This document shows positions 25,348 to 33,805 of a DNA stretch of 64,000 nt, one piece after another. Positions within the stretch are counted from its first letter, which is position 1, and every line of letters begins with the position of its first letter. The notes beneath the pieces were generated by a model. The model was not told the origin of the DNA. It ran no database searches and saw nothing but the letters and a program-made list of their open reading frames with translations. Origin of the DNA: Bin87 sp965203985 (lineage in GTDB: Bacteria > Chloroflexota > Dehalococcoidia > Lucifugimonadales > UBA3495); assembly GCA_965203985.1 (NCBI GenBank), contig CBDBDS010000005.1, positions 1-64,000 on the forward strand, written 5' to 3'. The translations under genes and the position numbers were made by a program.

Positions 25348-25965
25348 TTAGCGCTGTTTCCGTCGAGACCGGCGGTCGGGTCCGCGGAAGGGGCTTTCGA
25401 TGAACTCGCCCACCTTCAGGGTGCCCAGGATATCGTTCCAGGCCGCCTTGGCCCGGTCGGCGTGATCATCCCAGTAGTCCATGGCGATCATCGCCAGCAG
25501 CGCCACCTGCGTTTTCATCGCGTAGCACAGCCGGGTGTGGGCTGGACGTTTTTCCAGCGGATCGATGAAATCCATCTCCGCCCAGACGATGGTGGTTCCG
25601 TCCAGCCGCAGGGTGAGGGGATTCCCGACCCGGGTGGGAACGCGCTCGTCGGCGGCGAGGTTCTTCTTGAGCCAGTCGGCGATGGGCGGCTCGTCCCACG
25701 GTTGCAACTGAGACCAGTCCACGTCGGGCCGGGCGGCCGCCAGCGGCATCACGCGCACGTCCAGCCGGATGTCGGCGTCCACCTCCGGCTTCCGGTCCAA
25801 AAACACGAACGACCGGGAACCCTTGGGCATGTCCAGTATCCAGGTGTCCGGGACCTCAAAACGCACCGCGCCCTGGTTGGCCACGAAGACCCGGTTGCCG
25901 GGTTTCGCTGTCCACCCGTGGTTCTCGGGGAGGTTGAACTCGCGCCTTTCCCAATTACTGCTCAT
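25348..25965 (-). CDS. hypothetical protein (PsbP/DcrB-like fold possible)
   Basis: 205 residues from the ATG at 25965 (MSSNWERREF). Soluble, no signal peptide. The pattern of a W-x-A-x-PGNRVFVANQGAVRFEVPD strand pair and later LDGTTIVWAEMDFIDP suggests a small beta-rich fold like the PsbP/DcrB group, but this is a weak resemblance. It ends in a basic tail (RRSRRKQR). It has no obvious operon partner. Confidence 0.5.
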   Translation of the reverse strand: MSSNWERREFNLPENHGWTAKPGNRVFVANQGAVRFEVPDTWILDMPKGSRSFVFLDRKPEVDADIRLDVRVMPLAAARPDVDWSQLQPWDEPPIADWLKKNLAADERVPTRVGNPLTLRLDGTTIVWAEMDFIDPLEKRPAHTRLCYAMKTQVALLAMIAMDYWDDHADRAKAAWNDILGTLKVGEFIESPFRGPDRRSRRKQR

Positions 25966-26130
25966 TGCTGTCCGCCTGTTGTCGGGTTGGGCCAGTGTCG
26001 GCCGGGGTTCGCGGCGACACCGCAACGGCAAGTTTACTCAGAAATGGCGGGACTGCCAAACGGGAATGGCGCCGGTTTGACGGCGCGGATGAGCCTGGAC
26101 CGGGGCGGTTTGCAGCGCGCCGGCCCAACA

Positions 26131-26577
26131 TCACCGGGAGCGGTTCGCGTATCCGTAACCGCCGAAGGCTCCGGCAATCAGCCCACCGATGCCGGATAGG
26201 ATGTACCCCAGCAGGCCGCCCTCTTTATAGATGGTCAGAAAGACGATGATGCCGACTACGGCCAGGATGGCGACGATAACTACCAGAACGGCCCAACGGC
26301 GTGTTTCTTTCCCGGCGTCGTGGTCGCGTTGGGATTGGCGATCGGCGTATTCGAGTTCTTTCCCTTGCAACTCGATGACGCCTGAAAACTGTTCTTCGGT
26401 CAGACGCACTTGGGTGAAGTTGGCCTGGCTGCGTATTTGAGCGACTCGCGATGCGGTGTTTTCCAGTATTTCTTGATAATCCGACCCGGCGTCGTCCTCG
26501 GATGATTGGTCGCCCGGTCGGGCGATGGGAGTTTGGTCCGAAGGTTGCGGTTTCGGCTCGTCTTGGTTTGCCGCCAC
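26131..26577 (-). CDS. hypothetical membrane protein
   Basis: 148 residues: a disordered polar N-terminus, a helical segment (about 35-90) and two closely spaced transmembrane helices (about residues 94-116 and 122-142, the second Gly-rich: YILSGIGGLIAGAFGGYGY). It follows the gene at 26590 by 12 bases on the same strand, so they are probably one operon. No family recognised. Confidence 0.55.
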   Translation of the reverse strand: MAANQDEPKPQPSDQTPIARPGDQSSEDDAGSDYQEILENTASRVAQIRSQANFTQVRLTEEQFSGVIELQGKELEYADRQSQRDHDAGKETRRWAVLVVIVAILAVVGIIVFLTIYKEGGLLGYILSGIGGLIAGAFGGYGYANRSR

Positions 26578-26589
26578 GGTCCCCTCCAG

Positions 26590-26877
26590 CTATGTCCGCC
26601 TGATGTGGCGATGGGAAGCCTCTGTCAAGGTTCCCTTCTTTTTAGGCGAGAAAGCGTCGGCAACCATTTCACCGACTTCGTACTCCAACTTGGCAGCTAT
26701 GAGCATCTTGACGAGGTTCGTTGCTTGTTTGGAGGTAATGCGACCCTGTTGCCAGTAAAGCGTGATCTCATCAAGCCCGTGCCGGTACAGTGTATCAACC
26801 GATCGCGGGGACGGGTTGATGGCTTCCAGCAAATCGTCCATCGTCAGGTGCTCAATGCCGTTTGTCGCCAGCGCCAT
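26590..26877 (-). CDS. hypothetical protein, operon with a membrane protein
   Basis: 95 residues from the ATG at 26877 (MALATNG). Helical, soluble, with ITSKQATNLVKMLIAAKLEYEV in the centre and a basic end. It is divergent from a DUF433/DUF5615 toxin-antitoxin locus and may share its promoter region. I do not recognise it. Confidence 0.5.
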   Translation of the reverse strand: MALATNGIEHLTMDDLLEAINPSPRSVDTLYRHGLDEITLYWQQGRITSKQATNLVKMLIAAKLEYEVGEMVADAFSPKKKGTLTEASHRHIRRT

Positions 26878-27061
26878 GATTATGCTCCGTGCTCGATCAG
26901 GTCGAGCCACCGCCCGAATCTGTTTCAGTATAGCAAAGCCCAGCCGTGCTGCCGTTACCCCGCCGGCGAGAATGGGAGCGGCGACTACGCAAGCGAGGAT
27001 GTTACAATCGGATTATGCCTCGGCATTAGTGGCTGGAATGTTGCTGACGGAGTTGGCAATT

Positions 27062-27376
27062 GTGATTGATTTACGCAAGCGCATAGTATCCGACCCCGAG
27101 ATTTTGCGGGGCAGGCCGTGCGTAAAGGGAACCTGCATCTCGGTGGTTTTCGTCCTCTACCTGCTGGCCGGCGGGACGAAAGCAGAAGACATCGTGAAGC
27201 ATTATCCCCACCTGACCCCCGAGGACATACACGCCTGTTTCCTGTATGCCAGCGAAAACCTGACAGGCGGAACCTCCCAATGGAAGTTCGAGGGGAGCTT
27301 TCTGGACAGCGACGCATGGACGCTGGAGGAAGGAGAAGAGGCTCCGACGCTGGAAAGCCTGTTCCGGCATGGGTAA
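27062..27376 (+). CDS. DUF433 antitoxin
   Basis: 104 residues from a GTG at 27062, chosen because GGAG lies nine bases upstream and DUF433 proteins start close to this point; an ATG at 27038 is possible. RIVSDPEILRGRPCVKGTCI is the DUF433 signature, a Vap-type antitoxin with a DNA-binding helix-turn-helix (GTKAEDIVKHYPHLTPEDIHA). TACAAT at 27003-27008 is a likely -10 box. It pairs with the DUF5615 toxin gene three bases downstream, which is truncated. Confidence 0.8.
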   Translation: MIDLRKRIVSDPEILRGRPCVKGTCISVVFVLYLLAGGTKAEDIVKHYPHLTPEDIHACFLYASENLTGGTSQWKFEGSFLDSDAWTLEEGEEAPTLESLFRHG

Positions 27377-27379
27377 GTC

Positions 27380-27602
27380 GTGGCGCAGTTCATCCTTGAT
27401 GAAAATATGCCCCCAGCCATCGCAGTCTTGCTGAACGACCAGGGGCACGATGCGATAGCAGTATCCCAAATTGCGCCTCGTACTCCAGACCACGGCGTAC
27501 TGGCTTGGGCAGTGCGCGAAAACCGGATACTGGCTACTTTCGATACCGATTTTGGCGACCTGATTTACGCGCGGGGATTGCCGGCCCCGCCCGTTCAACC
27601 GG
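27380..27602 (+). pseudogene. DUF5615 PIN-like toxin, 3' truncated
   Basis: A GTG start begins FILDENMPPAIAVLLNDQGH and continues to RILATFDTDFGDLIYARGLP, the first about 70 residues of a DUF5615 (PIN-like RNase) toxin with its acidic residues D7, E8 and D58/D61. The family's next block (GVILFR and about 40 more residues, present in the copy at 31614) is missing. The similarity stops where the convergent GTPase gene ends (27603). The open frame runs on antisense into that gene to 27880. The toxin is probably inactive. Confidence 0.75.
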
Positions 27603-29750
27603 CTAGGCAGCGACCGCTTCGGTCGCTTCCGGGTCTAGGATTGCTGCCAACCTATCCAAGATTTGCCGCCATTCCCTTTCGACAAGTTCCTGCACCATCG
27701 CCTGAAAATCCCGGTCGCTGTTGGAAAACCAGCTTTTGTGGTACTGCGCCACGTCGTCGCGATACCCATACCCTTGCCCCCATCGGCTATCGCAGAGCCC
27801 CCAGAATTCCGAATCTGGCTTTAAGTGCTGGATATAGATTCTCTTTCCCAGCAACTCACTCCGCATCAAGAGCGTGTTGACACCGTCTTCCAGAATACGG
27901 CGAGATTGTCCTATCAGATCGAAAGCTGGTTTGAGTTCCTCATTTTCGAGGATAATCTCGATTCTCGCTCTGAAATTCTCCAGTTTGGGAACAACTGATC
28001 TGGCTGCCATCACTCGCGCACCGTAGCCCAAGTGGTGCGAGTAATTGAGGTTGTACCAGTCTCCTTGACGCCGGACGCTTGCTCTGACGGAACTCGCATA
28101 TGCCCCATTGATGGCAGCGATAAGGTTTCCCTCCAAAGACCCGGTGAGGCCATCAATTTCCTGATTGTTCTCCAACCATCTCCACACTGGCCGAGCCGCT
28201 TGTTGATAGACTTCTTGCACCTGCGCCTCGGCAAAGTTTGCTACCAAGGCATTTGCGCCGTCTATCACTTCCTCCAGCCTGATGCGGTGCATATTCCTGA
28301 CTCCCTGTATCAACCGCAACAGGAAATTGGTCGCTGGTTGAAGATCATCTTCGCGCGCGTTGAAGAATTCCATGTCGGCATAGGGAAGGTTTTGGTGCTC
28401 CAATAATGACCTTGCATCCTCTCCCTTGAGTACGTATCCCTCGGCCGTGTCATCTGCTTTGTTTCCCTGGTCATCTTTCACATCAGATGCCTCATCGTGA
28501 CGGGGCAGCACCAAAACCGCCGCTTGGGTTCCCATATCAGCGAAACCACCATCTACCGCACGGCGCAACAGGCTTTGCACATCGGTTGAAGGCGCATCGG
28601 CGAAGGAAGAACAGAGCATCACTACCGCGCGGCGGTCGTTGAAATGAGCCTCCAAATCTGCACGCTCCGCTGTGGCGTAGATGCCCTTGGTGTCCACCAA
28701 GCAAACTGACAGATCTTCCTCACCAAGGATTTTCTCTGGCACTACGATGTCGATGCGCGTAGGCAGCGAAAATTCGGGATGTCGGCCGTTGTTCAGCTGC
28801 TCAAACGTTTCTTTCAGCCAAAGCTTTTGTTCTTTCCCTGAAATTTCGGGATACCAAAGCCTACGTCCTGTCCGTTCTTGGGGACGTATCCGGGACAGAA
28901 TTTCTCCGGTCAGAGTATTGGGATCGGGGAAATCCTTCGCCATCTCCGCGACCGGGTCAATACGCTGTCGCTTGCCGTCAGGCAATAGTATATTGCTACG
29001 AGTTAGACCGCTCATATTGCGAATCGCACGATCAATCTCAGTTGAGGTTCCTTGAGAGTCCTCCTCTCCCGCCACTTGTTCCGGTTCTTCTCCCAATGGC
29101 TTGGTAAAGGAACTCGCGAATTCCAGAACTTCCCGGTGAAACTCGTCCGCCTTCATTGGTTCAACATAGAAGCCATAGCCACTACCCTGCATTACGCGAA
29201 CCTCGCAGACAGTGGTTCCCCCACCAGCTGTTTCTAGTAATGGCTCGCTCTTGCCGTCTTTTGAAACCTCAAGCCCGGCTATTCGGCACAAAGCCGTGGT
29301 CTTCCCTACGCCTCTTTTTCCCACGAATGCGATATTGTGTTCTGTTTTGGAAACCAGTCTTGCCGCGTCCTTGAGTTCAGAACCAAATGTCTTCAGGCGC
29401 TCGGCAAACACGTTCTTGATGTCAGGACTTTCGGCAAGATCCGTGACTCTTTGCAGAGCCTGCTCCCCTTCCCAGAGAATTTGCTCGTCAGGATGACCGA
29501 GCGGAGGGCGATCCAAGTGCTGCCACACTCGTTCAACCGTTTCCTTGAAGTCCAGCGCTTCCTCGGTGCCGATTGCGTCCAGAATGGAGTCCCGCTCTTC
29601 GGCAGACAAGGGGCGCTCGCCGGATTCAACACGGGACAGGACCGCGGGACTCCAGGTCACTTTGCTGGCGAGTTCATTTTGTTTGAGGCCGGCCTTCTCC
29701 CTGAGACGCGCCAGGTAGGCGCCGATTTCGGTGGCGGTCGCGGTGGTCAT
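27603..29750 (-). CDS. XRE HTH fused to a dynamin-like GTPase/NTPase
   Basis: A 715-residue protein. Residues 6-62 are an XRE-type helix-turn-helix (GAYLARLREKAGLKQNELAS, then SPAVLSRVESGERPL). A P-loop GTPase-like domain follows, with Walker A GKRGVGKT at 144-151, a possible switch I threonine in GGGTTV, and the G3 motif DTKG at 353-356. The about 300-residue C-terminal part is helical, as in dynamin-like proteins. The gene has its own promoter region with a perfect 32-bp palindrome, so autoregulation by the HTH is likely. The 3' end abuts a broken toxin gene. I know no characterised protein with this layout; a defence role is inference from the neighbours. Confidence 0.75.
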   Translation of the reverse strand: MTTATATEIGAYLARLREKAGLKQNELASKVTWSPAVLSRVESGERPLSAEERDSILDAIGTEEALDFKETVERVWQHLDRPPLGHPDEQILWEGEQALQRVTDLAESPDIKNVFAERLKTFGSELKDAARLVSKTEHNIAFVGKRGVGKTTALCRIAGLEVSKDGKSEPLLETAGGGTTVCEVRVMQGSGYGFYVEPMKADEFHREVLEFASSFTKPLGEEPEQVAGEEDSQGTSTEIDRAIRNMSGLTRSNILLPDGKRQRIDPVAEMAKDFPDPNTLTGEILSRIRPQERTGRRLWYPEISGKEQKLWLKETFEQLNNGRHPEFSLPTRIDIVVPEKILGEEDLSVCLVDTKGIYATAERADLEAHFNDRRAVVMLCSSFADAPSTDVQSLLRRAVDGGFADMGTQAAVLVLPRHDEASDVKDDQGNKADDTAEGYVLKGEDARSLLEHQNLPYADMEFFNAREDDLQPATNFLLRLIQGVRNMHRIRLEEVIDGANALVANFAEAQVQEVYQQAARPVWRWLENNQEIDGLTGSLEGNLIAAINGAYASSVRASVRRQGDWYNLNYSHHLGYGARVMAARSVVPKLENFRARIEIILENEELKPAFDLIGQSRRILEDGVNTLLMRSELLGKRIYIQHLKPDSEFWGLCDSRWGQGYGYRDDVAQYHKSWFSNSDRDFQAMVQELVEREWRQILDRLAAILDPEATEAVAA

Positions 29751-29829
29751 ATCACTGCTCTCCTTTCAGCACCGGCTCTCTGCGCCGGCTTGATGCAGCA
29801 ACGATATGCCAATTATCTGGTGTTTGTCA

Positions 29830-29861
29830 ACATCGTTGCAGCAACGTTGCTGCAACGATGT
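29830..29861. promoter_or_regulatory. perfect 32-bp palindrome, likely operator of the XRE-GTPase gene
   Basis: Half-sites ACATCGTTGCAGCAAC and GTTGCTGCAACGATGT are exact complements. It lies 80 bases upstream of the XRE-GTPase start, between that gene and the end of the dehydrogenase gene. A partial copy of the core (GCAGCAACGAT) is at about 29794. Such symmetric sites are typical targets of dimeric XRE repressors. Confidence 0.7.
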
Positions 29862-29875
29862 GTGGCCCTCTCGGG

Positions 29876-30946
29876 TCAATCACTCAGCAGCCGCACCACT
29901 TCATCGCCCACCTGCTGGGTGCCGGCGTTTCCGCCCAGGTCACCGGTGACGACCCTACGCTGGTTCAGTGTCTGCAGCGCAGCCGCGTTGACACGGTCGG
30001 CCGCGTCTGTTTCGCCCAGGTGATCCAGCATCATGGCCACCGCGAAGATCGTCGCCAGTGGGTTGGCCAGGCTCTTGCCGGTGATGTCGAAGGCCGCTCC
30101 GTGCACCGGCTCGAACATCGAGGGGAACGTCCCCTCCGGGTTGATGTTCGCGCTGGGCGCCAGGCCCATGCTGCCCGTGACCACGGCCGCGATGTCCGAA
30201 AGAATGTCCGCGAACAGGTTCGACGCTACGATGACGTCGAAGTCCTCCGGCCACCGCACCAGGTCCATGGCCGCCCGGTCCACCAGCAGCGACTCCGTCT
30301 GCACCTGGGGATACTCTGCGGCCACGTCCTCGAACACCTCGTCCCAGAACACCATGCTGAACGCCTGGGCGTTGGACTTGGTGACCGAGGTCACCTTGTT
30401 CTTGCCACCCCGACGGACGCTGTGCTCGAAGGCGGCCCGGATGATCCGCTCCGTGCCCCGCCGGGTGAACACGCCGCTCTGGATGACCGTCTCGTGGGCC
30501 GTGCCCGCGTACAGCCGGCCGCCCACGGGCGCGTACTCGCCTTCGGTGTTTTCGCGGAAGATCACCATGTCCACGTCGCCGGCCGCTTTGCCGGCGATGG
30601 GCGACTCGACGCCGGGAAACAGCACCGCCGGCCGGACGCAGATGGCCTGGTCGAAGGCGCGGCGCATGGGCAGCAGCAGGCCCTGCAGCGTCACGTGGTC
30701 AGGGATGTTGGGATCGCCCACCGCGCCGAAGAGCACCGCGTCGCTGGCGGAAAGCTGCTCCAGCCCATCCTCGGGCATCATCCGACCGGTCTCGCGGTAA
30801 TAGTCGCTGCCCCAGGGGTACTCGGTGGCGCGGAACGACAGGCCGTCCGTCTGCGCAGCCACCGCGTCCAGCACCTTGCGCCCCTCGGCGATCACTTCTG
30901 GCCCGATGCCGTCGCCGCCGATGACGGCCAGGTTGTATTCGGCCAT
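29876..30946 (-). CDS. beta-decarboxylating dehydrogenase (isopropylmalate/tartrate/D-malate type)
   Basis: 356 residues of the isocitrate/isopropylmalate dehydrogenase family, which oxidise and decarboxylate 2-hydroxyacids with NAD. The N-terminal GGDGIGPEV, the substrate loop VIFRENTEGEYAP and the metal/NAD region NLFADILSD...VTGSMGLAPSANI are clear. The RENTEGEY loop and the VFTRRGTERIIRAAFEHS segment fit the tartrate dehydrogenase/D-malate subgroup better than LeuB. No leucine-pathway genes are nearby, which supports a catabolic role. It is followed by the XRE-GTPase gene on the same strand. Confidence 0.85.
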   Translation of the reverse strand: MAEYNLAVIGGDGIGPEVIAEGRKVLDAVAAQTDGLSFRATEYPWGSDYYRETGRMMPEDGLEQLSASDAVLFGAVGDPNIPDHVTLQGLLLPMRRAFDQAICVRPAVLFPGVESPIAGKAAGDVDMVIFRENTEGEYAPVGGRLYAGTAHETVIQSGVFTRRGTERIIRAAFEHSVRRGGKNKVTSVTKSNAQAFSMVFWDEVFEDVAAEYPQVQTESLLVDRAAMDLVRWPEDFDVIVASNLFADILSDIAAVVTGSMGLAPSANINPEGTFPSMFEPVHGAAFDITGKSLANPLATIFAVAMMLDHLGETDAADRVNAAALQTLNQRRVVTGDLGGNAGTQQVGDEVVRLLSD

Positions 30947-31068
30947 TTTGGCTCCTCTGTGGATAAGTATCCAGTGTCACCAGCAGTCTAGCCCGGCCCG
31001 CCGGGGATGTCTATTGCATCGAGTACAATGCACTGAGGCCCTTTGCGTACCTATAGGAGATCACTGCC

Positions 31069-31617
31069 ATGACCGCGCCGAAACAAGACCCGCCCGCCGA
31101 CTGGCAGGACCGGATTGTGTGCGATCCGGAAATACTGGGTGGCAAGCCGACCATCAAGGGCACGGTCATCTCCGTGGACCTGGTGAACCAGTTGCTGCAG
31201 AGGGGATATACCCTCGAAGCCATCGTCGGCAACTACCTTCACGTTACGGAGGAGGCCGTCGAGGCTTGCCGCCGCTACGGGGAGATGGTGGAACAACAGC
31301 GCCGTTCGGAAGAGCGGATGAAAATAGAGAAAGCAACGCCGGAAAAGGTTGCCGACTGGCGGGACCGCATTGTGTGCGACCCAAGGATTCTAGTGGGCAA
31401 ACCGACGATCAAAGGCACCAGAATCTCGGTGGAACTGGTCACGGACCGGTTGGCGGGAGGATGGACGGTGTCTCAGATCCTTGACAACTATTCCCACATT
31501 AGGGCGGAGGATGTTGACGCTTGCGTGAAGTACAAGGCGACGGGAGCGTCATTATCCAGGATGCCGTGGGACGAATACGACGCCTGGATGGCTAACGCCG
31601 AGCCGACACAATCATGA
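31069..31617 (+). CDS. tandem DUF433 protein (two antitoxin domains)
   Basis: A 182-residue protein with two complete DUF433 domains: residues about 13-72 (RIVCDPEILGGKPTIKGTVI) and about 97-156 (RIVCDPRILVGKPTIKGTRI). Each is followed by its own helix-turn-helix segment (YTLEAIVGNYLHVTEEAVEA; WTVSQILDNYSHIRAEDVDA). Most DUF433 antitoxins have one. The stop overlaps the start of the DUF5615 toxin gene by four bases (ATGA), a typical coupled toxin-antitoxin layout. Confidence 0.85.
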   Translation: MTAPKQDPPADWQDRIVCDPEILGGKPTIKGTVISVDLVNQLLQRGYTLEAIVGNYLHVTEEAVEACRRYGEMVEQQRRSEERMKIEKATPEKVADWRDRIVCDPRILVGKPTIKGTRISVELVTDRLAGGWTVSQILDNYSHIRAEDVDACVKYKATGASLSRMPWDEYDAWMANAEPTQS

Positions 31618-31955
31618 GAATTCTGGCAGACGAAAATATGGCGCCGACGTCGATAGCCGAACTGCGGGCCGCCGACCACGACGTGCATTGGGCCCGTGAA
31701 ATCTATCGAGGAGCGCCGGACGCGAATCTGCTGGAAATTGCCACCGCTGACGCACGCCTGTTGATAACGTACGACAACGACTACGGTGAGTTGGTACGCC
31801 GGTCTGGGGCGGCGGCACCTTACGGTGTAATCCTTTTCCGAATTCATGACGACGTGCCGAAAGAAGCCGAAAACAAATTCGTCGTGGCCAGTGTAGCTAT
31901 CCAGGACGACTGGCCGCCCGGCGTGTGGACCATCCAGATCCGACACAGCGAATAG
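31614..31955 (+). CDS. DUF5615 PIN-like toxin
   Basis: A 113-residue predicted RNase toxin of the PIN-like DUF5615 family. Acidic residues in ILADENMAP, then LLITYDNDYGELVRR and the C-terminal block PYGVILFRI, match the family; the protein is full length. Translation is coupled to the tandem DUF433 gene. It serves as the intact reference for the truncated copy at 27380. Confidence 0.8.
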   Translation: MRILADENMAPTSIAELRAADHDVHWAREIYRGAPDANLLEIATADARLLITYDNDYGELVRRSGAAAPYGVILFRIHDDVPKEAENKFVVASVAIQDDWPPGVWTIQIRHSE

Positions 31956-31978
31956 GGGCGAATAATCATTCGCCCCTA
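31953..31978. repeat. GGGGCGAAT palindrome
   Basis: TAGGGGCGAAT and ATTCGCCCCTA face each other across a few bases right after the toxin gene. The same palindrome, longer and perfect, is at 49896-49935. It may also act as a transcript end for the convergent genes. Confidence 0.6.
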
Positions 31979-32004
31979 CGTAGATTCATAGTTGGTACGC
32001 CCGG

Positions 32005-32853
32005 CTACACGTCCCGCTCAATGGGCGCGCCGACGATGCTGCCCCACTCGGTCCACGAGCCGTCGTAGTTGCGCACGTTGTCGTAGCCGAGCAACTGGCT
32101 GAGCACGAACCAGGTGTGGGATGACCGCTCGCCGATCCGGCAGTAGGCGATGGTCTCGCGGCTGCCGTCCACGCCCCTGCCGCCGTAGAGAGCGCTGAGC
32201 TCGTCAGCGGACTTGAAGGTGCCGTCCTCGTTGACCGCCTGTCCCCAGGGAACGTTTGCCGCGCCGGGGATGTGCCCGTTGCGCTGGGAACCTTCCTGGG
32301 GCAGGTTCGGCGGAGCATTCAGCGCGCCGGAGAACTCGTCGGGGGATCGGACGTCAACCAATGCGTGGCTGCCGCTGTTCACGGCCTGCAGCACGTAGTC
32401 CCGCAGGGCGCGCAGGTCGGTGTTCTCCGTGCTGATGCTGTAGCTGGTGGCGGCGTAGGACGGGACGTCGGTGGTGGTCGGGCGGTTCTCCGCCAGCCAC
32501 AGGGCGCGGCCGCCGTTCATCAGCTTGACGTCCTGGTGTCCGTAGTACCGCAGTTGCCAGAAGGCCCACGCGGCAAACCAATTGTTGTTGTCGCCGTAGA
32601 GGATGATCGTGGTGTCGGGGCCGATGCCGCTGCCGCTCAGCAGCGCCTCCATCTCGCCGCGGGAAACAATGTCCCGGGCGACGTTCTGCTGGAGTTGGCT
32701 CTGCCAGTTCCAGGTGACGGCCCCAGCGATGTGGCCCTGCTCGTAGGCGGACGTGTCAACGTCGACCTCCACCAGCCGCACGTTGGCATCGTCGCCGTGC
32801 TCGGCCACCCAGTCGGTACTCACCAGGGATTCGGGATGTGCGTATTCAGCCAT
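32005..32853 (-). CDS. thiosulfate sulfurtransferase (two rhodanese domains)
   Basis: 282 residues from the ATG at 32853 (MAEYAHPES). Two rhodanese domains: an N-terminal inactive one (VDTSAYEQGHIAGAVTWNW, DTTIILYGDNNNWFAAWAFW) and a C-terminal one with the catalytic cysteine in YCRIGERSSH. It transfers sulfur from thiosulfate to an acceptor such as cyanide or a thiol. The loop CRIGERS (rather than CRKGVT) is that of actinobacterial/chloroflexi sulfurtransferases. It stands alone, convergent with a toxin gene. Confidence 0.88.
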   Translation of the reverse strand: MAEYAHPESLVSTDWVAEHGDDANVRLVEVDVDTSAYEQGHIAGAVTWNWQSQLQQNVARDIVSRGEMEALLSGSGIGPDTTIILYGDNNNWFAAWAFWQLRYYGHQDVKLMNGGRALWLAENRPTTTDVPSYAATSYSISTENTDLRALRDYVLQAVNSGSHALVDVRSPDEFSGALNAPPNLPQEGSQRNGHIPGAANVPWGQAVNEDGTFKSADELSALYGGRGVDGSRETIAYCRIGERSSHTWFVLSQLLGYDNVRNYDGSWTEWGSIVGAPIERDV

Positions 32854-32989
32854 AGTTACACCTCTCCTTATATTGGGATTGCGGTTGGGACGGTGTTCGT
32901 TTTCATCATCTCCGGCCATCAGGGCCGGTTGGCCCATTATACACAGCGGCTTCGGGTCTCCCTGAATTTGGGCCTCCTTGGAATGCGGT

Positions 32990-33307
32990 TCATTCCAGCA
33001 GCAGGAAATCCTTCCGTATCCGATCCAGGAAATTCGCGTCGGTCGCTGCCATGTCGTGCAGTTCCACGATGATCGGGAGACTGGATTCGTCGAAGTCCTC
33101 GTCCAGATTACCCATGACGGACCAGGGTATTTCTCGACCTCGGTCGTCCAGCATCAGGTCCAGGTCGGAGTAACGGCGGGCGCGCCCCTTGGCCCGCGAG
33201 CCGTACACCGATACCCTGGCGTCCGGCAACCGCGCGCGGATGATCTCGAGGACCTGCTTCCGGTGCGCCTCGGGCAGGTCAATGGCGCGGTCGGCTTCAT
33301 CCGCCAT
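32990..33307 (-). CDS. MNT-type nucleotidyltransferase antitoxin
   Basis: A 105-residue minimal nucleotidyltransferase. GSRAKGRARRYSDLDL (from G36) holds the GS motif and the two metal-binding aspartates D48 and D50. In MNT/HEPN systems this protein adds AMP to the HEPN RNase and so neutralises it. The start overlaps the HEPN gene by 11 bases. It is the downstream member of the pair. Confidence 0.85.
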   Translation of the reverse strand: MADEADRAIDLPEAHRKQVLEIIRARLPDARVSVYGSRAKGRARRYSDLDLMLDDRGREIPWSVMGNLDEDFDESSLPIIVELHDMAATDANFLDRIRKDFLLLE

Positions 33308-33710
33308 CGGCTATCCCCTGCTCCATGGCAACCAGCAACGCCCGCGCGTCGGCAGCGAAGGTGGTTGCATTCGCCGCGATAGCGTAGGCCATCGGTTCGC
33401 TGTAAGCATGAACGACTCGGTTGCGGTTTTCCGCGTGCCGCAGCCAATCGGCACACTCCGCAATCAGCCCCAGGTCGGCCGCTTCCCGCAAACGACGGCG
33501 GGGAGACATACGATTTGGGTCCCGGACGGCGGCTACAAATTGCAGGTAGCGTCCCAGCGCAGACGCTGCGGCCTCAAAGGTAAGAGTAAACCTCAAGATC
33601 ACCGCGTCCCGCAGGTACGTATTTCCGGGCTCGGCGGCGCGATCTCCCAGGGCTTCTTCCAAGCGGCAGAGGGCGTCCCGGAAATTTTGCAAGTCAATGT
33701 CGGAAGTCAT
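33297..33710 (-). CDS. HEPN toxin (HI0074/Nt-substrate-binding type)
   Basis: A 137-residue helical protein with the HEPN RNase motif R96-N-R-V-V-H101 (ENRNRVVHAY), plus ALCRLEEALGD and FTLTFEAAASALGRYL of the HI0074-like substrate-binding family. It forms a HEPN/MNT toxin-antitoxin module with the overlapping nucleotidyltransferase gene. It is divergent from the ammonium transporter gene. Confidence 0.82.
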   Translation of the reverse strand: MTSDIDLQNFRDALCRLEEALGDRAAEPGNTYLRDAVILRFTLTFEAAASALGRYLQFVAAVRDPNRMSPRRRLREAADLGLIAECADWLRHAENRNRVVHAYSEPMAYAIAANATTFAADARALLVAMEQGIADGG

Positions 33711-33805
33711 TTGTCAAGGGTAGCACAGGCAAAGTCGAGGCGGTTTAGGCGAGTGCGACTCGGGCAGGTCCGTAACGGGCGCAAGGCGACGTTGCTGGTA
33801 GCCGC

